NCBI GenBank assembly: GCA_013377005.1
Contig: JACABE010000022.1
Span: forward strand, 1 to 64,000
Length of the DNA stretch: 64,000 nt
Source of the DNA: Bacteroidota bacterium
GTDB lineage: Bacteria; Bacteroidota; Bacteroidia; Bacteroidales; JACABE01
Direction: 5' to 3'
Shown: one piece after another, positions 1 to 7,948 of the stretch
Numbering within the stretch: position 1 is the stretch's first letter
Layout of the letters: every line of letters begins with the position of its first letter
Notes under the pieces: generated by a model
Seen by the model: only the letters and a program-made list of their open reading frames with translations
Told to the model about the DNA's origin: nothing
Databases searched by the model: none
Translations under genes and position numbers: made by a program

Positions 1-692
1 TTTAAAATTCAATGAACAACTTTTTTTATTTTTTTCTCTAAATGCACAACGGGTGATAAAAGTAATAATCAATATGAACGAATAACCCAAACATTTAATA
101 ATAATGGAAATGTGCTTATTAAATTATTATAGGATTGGCAAAACAATGCATGGGTAAATAGTTCAAAATCCACTTTTTCTTATGATGCCAATGGAAATAG
201 GCTTACTTATTTATCGGAACAATGGATAAATAATGCTTGGGGAAGTAGTTTCGTAAATACTTACACTTACGATGCCAATGGGAACTCAATAACTGGAATA
301 AATGAAGAATGGATAAATAATACTTGGGTATTATCGTTAGGCGCTTTGGACGTTTATTCTTCAAAAAATAAAATTTACGAAGTATCTAATTCTATTCGGT
401 ATGATGCCCATTTTGTTTCGTTTACAACAGGAATAACAGAGAACAAAACATTATACCATTAAATATCTACCCCAACCCAGCCACCTCCAAGCTAACTATA
501 AACCTCCAACAGCTAACAAGCTTACAAAACACCACAGTTTCCATTTATGATGTGCAAGGGAAACTACTATTACAACAAAACATAACACAGCCACAAACAG
601 AACTTAATATAGCACCATTAGCCAAAGGCATATATATACTCAAAGTTAATAATGATACTAAAAGTATGCAAAGTAAATTTGTGAAGGAATAA
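1..692 (+). pseudogene. Remnant of a T9SS-sorted secreted repeat protein (paralogue of 23148..24506), 5' end outside window
   Basis: Conceptual translation QYERITQTFNNNGNVLIKLL*DWQNNAWVNSSKSTFSYDANGNRLTYLSEQWINNAW... matches the 452-aa protein at 23148..24506. In-frame TAG at 130-132; frameshift near 460 before the CTD NIYPNPATSKLTINLQQL...QSKFVKE, which ends at 692. Confidence 0.85.
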
Positions 693-790
693 ATTATACT
701 CAACCCTTTCAGTGTTTCAAACGCTGGCAAGGTTAATATTTATATCATTGTCCTTAAAAATTTCATACCGTAGATTTACATTCTTTTTTT

Positions 791-798
791 TATCTTTG
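791..798 (+). promoter_or_regulatory. Bacteroidetes -7 promoter box TATCTTTG upstream of recQ
   Basis: TAnnTTTG motif 32 nt before the putative start. Confidence 0.5.
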
Positions 799-830
799 TA
801 CTATACGAATCAATTTAATTTCGGGACATA

Positions 831-2729
831 TTGCCACTTAAAACAATCTTATTAAAATACTGGGGTTATAGCCAATTTCGTCCCTTGCAGGAAGATATTA
901 TTCAATCTGTTCTGGATGGGAAAGATACATTGGCATTGTTGCCCACGGGTGGCGGTAAATCCTTGTGCTTTCAAGTGCCTGCCATGGCAATGCCCGGTAT
1001 ATGCATCGTAATAACTCCGCTCATTGCACTGATGAAAGATCAGGTAGATAATCTTAACAAACGAGGTATTAATGCTAAAGCCATTTATTCGGGTATGCAT
1101 CCCAACGAAATTGAGATTACGCTTAATAACGCAGTATATGGCGATATAAAACTGCTTTATGTTTCGCCAGAACGCTTGCAAACCGACACTTTTCGTGAGC
1201 ATTTGAAAAAGATGAAGGTAAATTTAATTGCTGTTGACGAAGCCCATTGTGTTTCGCAATGGGGTTACGACTTTCGTCCACCTTATTTAAAAATAGCTGA
1301 TATAAAAGCTCTTTTGCAAAATGTTCCCATACTTGCACTCACCGCCACAGCTACATCTGAAGTGGTTGAAGATATACAAAACAAGCTGGAGTTTAAACAA
1401 AAGAATGTATTTCAAAAAAGTTTCGAACGTAAAAACCTTACCTATTTTGTTATCAAATCAGATGATAAGCTTGCTCGTTTGCTTCGGCTTATTAATAAAG
1501 TAAAAGGAACAGGTATTGTTTATGTGAGAAGTCGTAAAAAAACCGTTGAAGTAGCAAACTTCCTTAATAAAAACGGCATTAAAGCTGGTTATTATCATGC
1601 AGGATTAGAAACAAAGATACGCAACGAACAGCAAAAACTATGGATGCAGGACTCTAATAAAGTTATTGTTGCAACCAATGCTTTTGGGATGGGAATTGAT
1701 AAGCCAAACGTTCGTTTTGTTGTGCATCTTGATTTAACGGATACCTTGGAAGCTTATTTTCAGGAAGCGGGCAGGGCAGGAAGAGATGAACTTCCTTCAT
1801 TTGCTATAATTTTACACGACAATGCCGATGTGCTTGCACTCGATCAAAACTATCAAAACGCTTATCCTGAGAAAGAATATATAAAGAATGTGTATCAAGC
1901 ATTGGGAAACTACTTCAAAATACCTGAAGGAATTGGTAAAGACCAAAGTTATAATTTTGATTTACGCGATTTTTGCGATCAGTTTCGTTTCAATCTTATT
2001 ACTGCTTATAATTCATTGAAGTTTTTAGAGAAAGAAGGCTACATCATCTTAAATGAAGACCCGAATCAATCATCTGTAATACATTTTACCATTGGTAAGG
2101 AAGATTTATATCGTTTTCAAATAGAAAATCCATCTACTGATAATTTTATTAAAATCATTTTGCGTTCGTATGGTGGTGTATTTGCCGATTTTGTTAAAAT
2201 CAGTGAAGTAGAAATTGCCAAACGCAGCAACAATGAGGTTGAGAAAGTGCAAAAAATGCTTCATTTATTAACAAAAATGCAGGTATTAAATTATGTTCCG
2301 CAAAGAAACAAACCTTACATAACTTATTTAATAGAAAGAATTTCTACAAATGATGTTTTCCTTTCAAAGGAAACCTATGAATTTCGTAAGAAAAATGCAC
2401 TTAAACGCATCGAAGCTGTGAAAGAATACATTGATATGTCAACCAAGTGTCATAGTCAGTTTTTATTGGAGTATTTTGGTGAAACCAAAAGCAAGCGATG
2501 CGGGAAATGTGATGTTTGTCTCGAACGGAATAAAATGGAGCTTAACGAATATGAATTTGATAATATTCTGGAACAGATAAAGCCACTCTTAAAAGCTAAA
2601 GTACTCACAGTAGAAGATTTAGTAAATGAAATTGATGCTGATGAAGATAAAATATTAAAGGTGTTGCAGTGGTTGCTCGATAACGATAAAATTAAGAAAG
2701 CAGGAGGAATGGAATATACTTGGAAGTGA
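831..2729 (+). CDS. recQ: ATP-dependent DNA helicase RecQ
   Basis: Helicase motifs LLPTGGGKSLCFQVPA, VDEAHCVSQWGYDFRP, QEAGRAGRDE, and a CGKCDVC zinc-binding region; TTG start. Confidence 0.95.
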   Translation: MPLKTILLKYWGYSQFRPLQEDIIQSVLDGKDTLALLPTGGGKSLCFQVPAMAMPGICIVITPLIALMKDQVDNLNKRGINAKAIYSGMHPNEIEITLNNAVYGDIKLLYVSPERLQTDTFREHLKKMKVNLIAVDEAHCVSQWGYDFRPPYLKIADIKALLQNVPILALTATATSEVVEDIQNKLEFKQKNVFQKSFERKNLTYFVIKSDDKLARLLRLINKVKGTGIVYVRSRKKTVEVANFLNKNGIKAGYYHAGLETKIRNEQQKLWMQDSNKVIVATNAFGMGIDKPNVRFVVHLDLTDTLEAYFQEAGRAGRDELPSFAIILHDNADVLALDQNYQNAYPEKEYIKNVYQALGNYFKIPEGIGKDQSYNFDLRDFCDQFRFNLITAYNSLKFLEKEGYIILNEDPNQSSVIHFTIGKEDLYRFQIENPSTDNFIKIILRSYGGVFADFVKISEVEIAKRSNNEVEKVQKMLHLLTKMQVLNYVPQRNKPYITYLIERISTNDVFLSKETYEFRKKNALKRIEAVKEYIDMSTKCHSQFLLEYFGETKSKRCGKCDVCLERNKMELNEYEFDNILEQIKPLLKAKVLTVEDLVNEIDADEDKILKVLQWLLDNDKIKKAGGMEYTWK

Positions 2730-2732
2730 ATT

Positions 2733-2781
2733 TAATTATTAATTATAACCATTAACCATTAACAAATAACCAATAACAAAT
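2733..2781. repeat. Seven in-register heptamers (TAATTAT x2, AACCATT x2, AACAAAT/AACCAAT/AACAAAT) between recQ and mpg
   Basis: Direct reading; 7-bp period ending at the ATG of the next gene. Confidence 0.8.
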
Positions 2782-3364
2782 GAGATTAGAAAAAGCATTC
2801 TATTTAGGTGATGATGTAGTGCAGATTGCAAGGGATTTGTTAGGAAAATATTTATATACAAATTTTGATGGATCCATTACGGCTGGTATCATTACCGAAA
2901 CAGAAGCTTATGCAGGTATTACCGATAAGGCATCGCATGCTTATGGCGATCGTCGTACACTTCGCACCGAAATTATGTATCGAGAGGGAGGAATAGCTTA
3001 TGTTTATCTATGTTATGGAATGTATTCGCTTTTTAATGTAGTTACCAATATAAACGGGATTCCCCATGCTGTTTTGATACGAGGCATTCATCCCGTTGAA
3101 GGACTTGAAAAGATGAAAGAACGCTATTCTCAAAGAAAGCAGAATAATTATTCAGTAGATGGACCTGGCAAGCTTTCCAAAGCACTCGGTATTCATTATT
3201 CACATTCAGGTATAGATTTACAGGGCAATCAAATTTGGATTGAAGAAAAAGGAGTTACCGTTAATCAGGAAAACATATTCGTGAGCAAACGAATAGGAGT
3301 GGAGTATGCAAAAGAAGATGCTTTATTACCTTATCGATTTGTTTTAGGAAATTATGAATTATGA
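2780..3364 (+). CDS. mpg: DNA-3-methyladenine glycosylase (AAG/MPG family)
   Basis: ARDLLGKYL, ETEAYAGITDKASHAYGDRRTLRTEIMY, YVYLCYGMYSLFNVVTN, DGPGKLSKALGI motifs. Confidence 0.95.
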   Translation: MRLEKAFYLGDDVVQIARDLLGKYLYTNFDGSITAGIITETEAYAGITDKASHAYGDRRTLRTEIMYREGGIAYVYLCYGMYSLFNVVTNINGIPHAVLIRGIHPVEGLEKMKERYSQRKQNNYSVDGPGKLSKALGIHYSHSGIDLQGNQIWIEEKGVTVNQENIFVSKRIGVEYAKEDALLPYRFVLGNYEL

Positions 3365-3440
3365 ATTATGAATTATTAATTATTAATTATTAATTATTAA
3401 TTATTAATGAAAACCAATAACCAATAACTATTAACCAAAT
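3350..3440. repeat. Thirteen in-register heptamers (AATTATG x3, AATTATT x5, then AATGAAA/ACCAATA x2/ACTATTA/ACCAAAT)
   Basis: Direct reading; array starts inside the last codons and stop of mpg and ends on the ATG of the next gene. Confidence 0.9.
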
Positions 3441-4134
3441 GAAAACATTACATCTGGAACAAAAGAAAGAATTCTATAGCTATCTTACTGCTTTTGTTTC
3501 CGACAATAAAAAATCAAAAATAGATGAAATTGTATTATCACGTACACGACATTTAACGGTAGTGTTAGAGGATATTTTTCAATCGCAGAATGCAAGTGCA
3601 GTATTACGAACTTGTGATTGTTTTGGTATTCAGGATGTACATATTATCGAAAATCGTTATCCTTATGAAATTAATCCTGATGTGGAATTGGGTTCTGCAA
3701 AATGGCTGAATATGAACCGTTATAATACGAGTGAACATAATACATTGGAAGCATTTAATGCATTGAGAGAAAAAGGATATAAAATAGTTGCCACATCGCC
3801 TCATAAAAATGATTTAATGATACAGGATTTACCCATTGACAATAAAATAGCATTGGTATTTGGCACAGAAAGAGAAGGATTATCAGAAATAGCGCTTCAA
3901 AATGCAGATGCTTTTGTAAAAATACCCATGTATGGATTTACCGAAAGCTTTAATATTTCTGTTTCGGCAGCTATGTCGGTTTTCTATCTTTCAGAAAAAA
4001 TCCGCAATGCTGGCATCCAATGGCAACTGCAAGAGGAAGAAATCTACGATATTAAGTTAAACTGGATAAGCAATGTTATTAGAATGGCAGAGCTAGTGAA
4101 AGATGATTTTTTGCTTAAAAAAGGATGGATTTAA
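3439..4134 (+). CDS. TrmH-family RNA (SpoU-type) 2'-O-methyltransferase
   Basis: SQNASAVLRTCDCFGIQDVHIIE, LVFGTEREGLSE, FTESFNISVSAAM SPOUT motifs. Confidence 0.9.
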   Translation: MKTLHLEQKKEFYSYLTAFVSDNKKSKIDEIVLSRTRHLTVVLEDIFQSQNASAVLRTCDCFGIQDVHIIENRYPYEINPDVELGSAKWLNMNRYNTSEHNTLEAFNALREKGYKIVATSPHKNDLMIQDLPIDNKIALVFGTEREGLSEIALQNADAFVKIPMYGFTESFNISVSAAMSVFYLSEKIRNAGIQWQLQEEEIYDIKLNWISNVIRMAELVKDDFLLKKGWI

Positions 4135-4248
4135 TAATAAAAAATATATTCGACAATTTAATTTCACTACCTATGTAAAACTATGCTTAAAAAAGTGTAA
4201 TTTTACCAAATGTTTAGTACAAATAATTATTAGTTAAATATTTAAATT

Positions 4249-4476
4249 ATGGGAAAAGGCGATAAAAAAACAAAAAGAGGAAAGATTATCTTGGGTTCTT
4301 CGGGAATAAAACGTCCTAAGAACAAGAAGAAATCTATTTCAGTTGAAGTAGTAGCTCAAAAACCTATTAAAGAAGCAGCAGCTCCAAAACCTGCTAAAAA
4401 AGAAAAAGTAGAAACAGCTGAGGTAAAACCGGCTGAAAAGAAAACTACTGCGAAAAAAACACCAACTGTAGAATAA
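4249..4476 (+). CDS. 30S ribosomal protein THX (bTHX) with Lys/Ala-rich C-terminal tail
   Basis: N-terminus MGKGDKKTKRGKIILGSSGIKRPK matches the Thx family pattern. Confidence 0.8.
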   Translation: MGKGDKKTKRGKIILGSSGIKRPKNKKKSISVEVVAQKPIKEAAAPKPAKKEKVETAEVKPAEKKTTAKKTPTVE

Positions 4477-4479
4477 CAA

Positions 4480-4512
4480 AAAGAGAGGATTTTCAAAATC
4501 CTCTCTTTTTAT
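4480..4512 (+). terminator. Rho-independent terminator
   Basis: AAAGAGAGGATTTTCAAAATCCTCTCTTTTTATTT just after the bTHX stop. Confidence 0.85.
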
Positions 4513-4703
4513 TTATAATAATGCCTTCAGGCATTTAATGTTTATTGAAAAGATAGCAAGATGTTGTTAATATTAGTGCATTTAGGTGAAAAAGCCTTAT
4601 AGAAACAATATAATATCCCTAAAGGAATATAGGAATATAAGTTGTAAAATATTAAAGTGTTTTTTAATAAATATATCACTTATTCATTGGATCGACCTAA
4701 AAT

Positions 4704-4859
4704 AATTTACGCTGCAAAACAAGCATTTAAAATAGTGTGAGCCTTGCAGTAAGCAATACACGAGTAGCGAAGTAATTGAAATCAACAAAGACGAAAATGT
4801 TTCTTTCGCTACGGCTTGTATTACGAAGGGATTTTAAATGCGTAGTTTTGAAGTAAATT
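4704..4859. repeat. Imperfect long palindrome (arm 1 of nested element)
   Basis: 4704-4733 AATTTACGCTGCAAAACAAGCATTTAAAAT pairs with 4831-4859; 4749-4771 pairs with 4805-4830. Confidence 0.75.
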
Positions 4860-4866
4860 GTTTTCA

Positions 4867-4985
4867 GTCTTGAATTTTTGTAACTTTTTGTTCAAGCAAA
4901 AAGCTATTAAATCTAAAAATATAAGTTTTTTGATAGTGTTATTACGTTCTTTTGTCTTGAAACAAAAGAACCAAAAGTTCAAGAC
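4867..4985. repeat. Central inverted repeat of nested element (30-nt arms)
   Basis: GTCTTGAATTTTTGTAACTTTTTGTTCAAG (4867-4896) vs CTTGAAACAAAAGAACCAAAAGTTCAAGAC (4956-4985). Confidence 0.8.
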
Positions 4986-4992
4986 TCCGAAT

Positions 4993-5149
4993 AATTAATT
5001 TGCAAAACTACGGCTTTAAAAAGCCACGCAATCCAAGCCATTCCGAAACAAATAGATTTCCATTGTATATTCATTTATCCTTCGGAATTCGTGGATTGCT
5101 TGCAAAATACCCTCGCATTTTTTAAAGCCTTGTTTTGCTACAATTAATT
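4993..5149. repeat. Imperfect long palindrome (arm 2 of nested element)
   Basis: 4993-5023 AATTAATTTGCAAAACTACGGCTTTAAAAAG pairs with 5118-5149; GCAATCCAAGCCATTCCGAA (5028-5047) pairs with TTCGGAATTCGTGGATTGC (5081-5099). Confidence 0.8.
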
Positions 5150-5265
5150 ATTCAATGTCAGTGTTAATTCGAGGCTATTTTCTTTTATTTATGTAATTCC
5201 AAATTACTAAGTTTCAAATATACATTGTGTATTTTTACTTCTCAGTATAATTGCTTGTTCCTTTC

Positions 5266-5727
5266 TTAGTATCCTCTTTTCTTTCCGCTTACTTTTTCGA
5301 AAACAACCTTAAATAAAGCTACATTGGTAATGGCTGGAAGCGAATATTTAAAATCGCGTTGGGTGTATTTTTGCATAATCTTATTCATCCATATTGTTTT
5401 TTCGGGAATATCTTCAATAAACTCAACTTTTCCGTAAACAATCACACTTTTAAATTTCATACTATAGCTGCATGCAACTTCCACATCGTGATGATGCAAT
5501 TGATGGGCAGTGCTGAATACAATACATACATTGGGATTGGCTTTTAATATTTCCATTTTCTTGCCAACAGGAGCTGAGTGAAAGTACAACACATTGTCTT
5601 CGTATGCAAAATTGAAAGGCAGGTTGTAAGGCATCCCTTTTTCGTCAACCATACTCATATAGCAGGCTTCGCATTGATTGATTACTTCTTCTATTTCCGA
5701 TTTTTGGGTGATTATATTACTCTTCAT
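5266..5727 (-). CDS. Pyridoxamine 5'-phosphate oxidase-like FMN-binding protein (NimA-like family)
   Basis: CEACYMSMVDEKGMPYNLPFNFAYEDNVLYFHSAPVGKKMEILKANPNVCIVF pattern. Confidence 0.8.
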   Translation of the reverse strand: MKSNIITQKSEIEEVINQCEACYMSMVDEKGMPYNLPFNFAYEDNVLYFHSAPVGKKMEILKANPNVCIVFSTAHQLHHHDVEVACSYSMKFKSVIVYGKVEFIEDIPEKTIWMNKIMQKYTQRDFKYSLPAITNVALFKVVFEKVSGKKRGY

Positions 5728-6103
5728 GCTTGGTTTTTTTTATAATTACTATTTTGCCTTCTTTAATTTTATTGGGTAGTTCGAGCAAATAGCTGACAAT
5801 AGATAAAATAACGCTAAAGGCAAGCGCCCACCAAAAACTATCAACCTTAAATTCGGGAACCAAACTGGAAGCAAGCAATATGATAAAAGCATTTACTACC
5901 AGCAAAAAAAGCCCCAAACTAAATATGGTAGCCGGAATGGTAAGTAGTATTAATATTGGTTTTAAGAAAATATTCAGCAAGGTGAGCACTATGGCTATCA
6001 CAATAGCGGTAGTATAATCTGGTACATGAATACCAGCCTTGAGCAAATAAGCCGTAATAATAACGGCAAGGGAAGTTACCAGTATTTTTAAAAGAAATTT
6101 CAT
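5717..6103 (-). CDS. Phage holin family / four-TM membrane protein (superfamily IV-like)
   Basis: TM-rich 128 aa, ...IVIAIVLTLLNIFLKPILILLTIPATIFSLGLFLLVVNAFIILLASSLVPEFKVDSFWWALAFSVILS; 11-bp overlap with the downstream gene. Confidence 0.8.
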   Translation of the reverse strand: MKFLLKILVTSLAVIITAYLLKAGIHVPDYTTAIVIAIVLTLLNIFLKPILILLTIPATIFSLGLFLLVVNAFIILLASSLVPEFKVDSFWWALAFSVILSIVSYLLELPNKIKEGKIVIIKKTKHEE

Positions 6104-6129
6104 AGTTTCGTTTATTGATTTTTCTGATA

Positions 6130-6137
6130 CAAATCTA
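6130..6137 (-). promoter_or_regulatory. -7 box (TAGATTTG on minus strand) for 5717..6103
   Basis: TAnnTTTG motif upstream of start. Confidence 0.4.
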
Positions 6138-6335
6138 CATATTTTATGTGATTCCGAAGGAAAGAATTTGCAGTGAATTTACTAATAGTTGCATCTTATC
6201 CGTTTTTTTGCGAGAGATATATTTGACTCACGAATGCTCTTTCGATAATTATTTAAAATACCCCAATCAAAGCTATCTGTGAGTTTTTTTTTCGGAATTA
6301 TAAACTAATTGGTTGAATAAAAAAAATTACTATCT

Positions 6336-6734
6336 TTGGATAAAATTTTAACATTCAAAGATCTGAAAACAAAAGAATTAATAACAAACTTTACTTTAGG
6401 AATAATAATTAATATAATAAGTTCTCTAATAATAGGAGCATTTACAGTAGAAAAATTTTTAATTACAGATATTCGTATAAATGGATTTATTTACTTAGGA
6501 TTTTTAATAATTCTTATAAGTTTAATTATTTATAAGGTAATACGAGTTGAAATTTTAAAAAACAAAATAAAACAAGAAATCATTAATAATAAAGAGATTT
6601 ACGAGAAAAATTACAGAAAAAGCCCAGTAATTAATAAAGAGCATGAAAAAGAATCTATGTTTTTGATTTTATCTGATGCTTATTGTTTTTTGACTGTAAA
6701 AAAACTAAAAAAATACATAAATGAATCTTATTGA
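6336..6734 (+). CDS. Hypothetical small membrane protein, IS passenger ORF (start uncertain)
   Basis: 132 aa with two predicted TM segments; no ATG near the 5' end; TTG start overlaps a TATCTTTG box at 6331-6338; 14-bp overlap with the transposase start. Confidence 0.5.
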   Translation: MDKILTFKDLKTKELITNFTLGIIINIISSLIIGAFTVEKFLITDIRINGFIYLGFLIILISLIIYKVIRVEILKNKIKQEIINNKEIYEKNYRKSPVINKEHEKESMFLILSDAYCFLTVKKLKKYINESY

Positions 6735-7695
6735 AATTTCAAATAAATACCCAACAGAATTAGAAGCAATAAAGCACTTTGAAAGTGTAAGATGTAATAA
6801 AACAATAACTTGTCCTTATTTTAAGTCAAAAAATATAGGCAGTAGAAATATAGATTACCATTATCATTGTAAAGATTGCCAAAAGTATTTTTCTGTATCC
6901 ACAGGAACAAAAATACATAACACAAGATTAGAGCTTAAAACATGGTTATATGTTTTTTCATTAATAACCGATGCAAAAAAGGATTATCAGCATTACAAAT
7001 ACAAAGGAACTTAAATATAAGTTATCCTACTGCATTATCAATGTGTCATAAAATTCGTGAATTAATGATGATTGAAAACAACAAAGTTGAATTATCAAAT
7101 ATTGTTGAAATGGATGAAACATTTGTAGGAGGTAAACCAAGAAAACAAGCCAATTATGAAGGATTAAAACAAAAAAGACAAATTGAATACGATTTAACAC
7201 TAAGACACCTAAAAGAAGAGGGTTTTAAAATAGAAAAAGGTAAAAAGAAAATGAAATCAGACATAGGAATAAAAAGAGGTAGAGGCTCAGAAAAGAAAAC
7301 ACCAGTTGTAGGTATGGTTTCAAGAGATGGCGAAGTAATTGCCCAAAGTAATGAAAAATCTAACTTACAATAACCTTAAAAATATGATAAATAAATACGT
7401 TGATAAAGATGAAAGTATTTTATTTACTGATGATTATAAAGGATATCGTAAAATTGATGAAATTATAGAATATGTAAAAATAGACCATCATAAAATGTAT
7501 TCTTACAAAGGTATTAATACAAATACGATTGAATCATTTTGGGCTATTGTTAAACGTCAAATAATAGGACAGCATCACCACGTTAGCGTAAAGCATTTAC
7601 CTAAATATGTTCCTGAAACTGTCTTTAAATTCAATAATCGTAATGATGATGATATGTTTGAGACTTTAGTTAAATTTAGTATGTTAACCAATTAA
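6721..7695 (+). pseudogene. IS1595-family (ISXO2-like) transposase in three frames (6721-7014, 6942-7373, 7339-7695)
   Basis: Zinc-ribbon CPYFKSK..HCKDCQKYFSVSTGT; DDE-type core VEMDETFVGGKPRK ... FTDDYKGY ... NTIESFWAIVKRQI continues through two frame changes (near 6975-6981 and near 7341-7345). Confidence 0.85.
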
Positions 7696-7743
7696 TTTAT
7701 AATTCCGTTAAATAAATTACATGATCATTTTGTAAAAGAGAAA

Positions 7744-7762
7744 GTCCCTATCAGAAAGGGAC
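7744..7762. repeat. Short hairpin GTCCCT-N7-AGGGAC
   Basis: Direct reading, just downstream of IS. Confidence 0.4.
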
Positions 7763-7948
7763 GATCCTTTGAGAGAATCATAAAAAATCGTCAATCAAAA
7801 AGTAAACACAACACACAACACACAAAACCTTTACTAACTATAAACCTTCATTTTAGATCCTTAACTTAATGAAATTGCCCGTCGGGTTGAAGGACTCTAG
7901 GATATAGATAATAAGGATTATCTTTTATAAACTTTAAATTCTACAATT

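Larger units (their letters stand above)
6293..7707. mobile_element. IS1595-like insertion sequence with passenger ORF
   Basis: TIRs CGGAATTATAAACTAATTGGTT (6293-6314) and reverse complement of CGGAATTATAAATTAATTGGTT (7686-7707), one mismatch in 22 bp; ISXO2/IS1595-type transposase between them. Confidence 0.85.

Noticed and set aside
545-730. 61-aa minus-strand ORF at the window start
   Set aside because: Antisense to the T9SS CTD of the pseudogene; same shadow ORF appears at 22180..22395 opposite the paralogous CTD.
852-1338. Minus-strand ORFs (852..1202, 1123..1338) inside recQ
   Set aside because: Antisense to a clearly coding gene with intact helicase motifs; no family resemblance.
5717-6103. 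Holin-like protein as evidence for a prophage
   Set aside because: No other phage genes nearby; this family is common as chromosomal membrane proteins.
7744-7948. Structured RNA candidate downstream of the IS (GTCCCT/AGGGAC, GACGAT/ATCGTC, CCCGTCGGG)
   Set aside because: Short stems only and no recognisable motif; insufficient support without covariance data.
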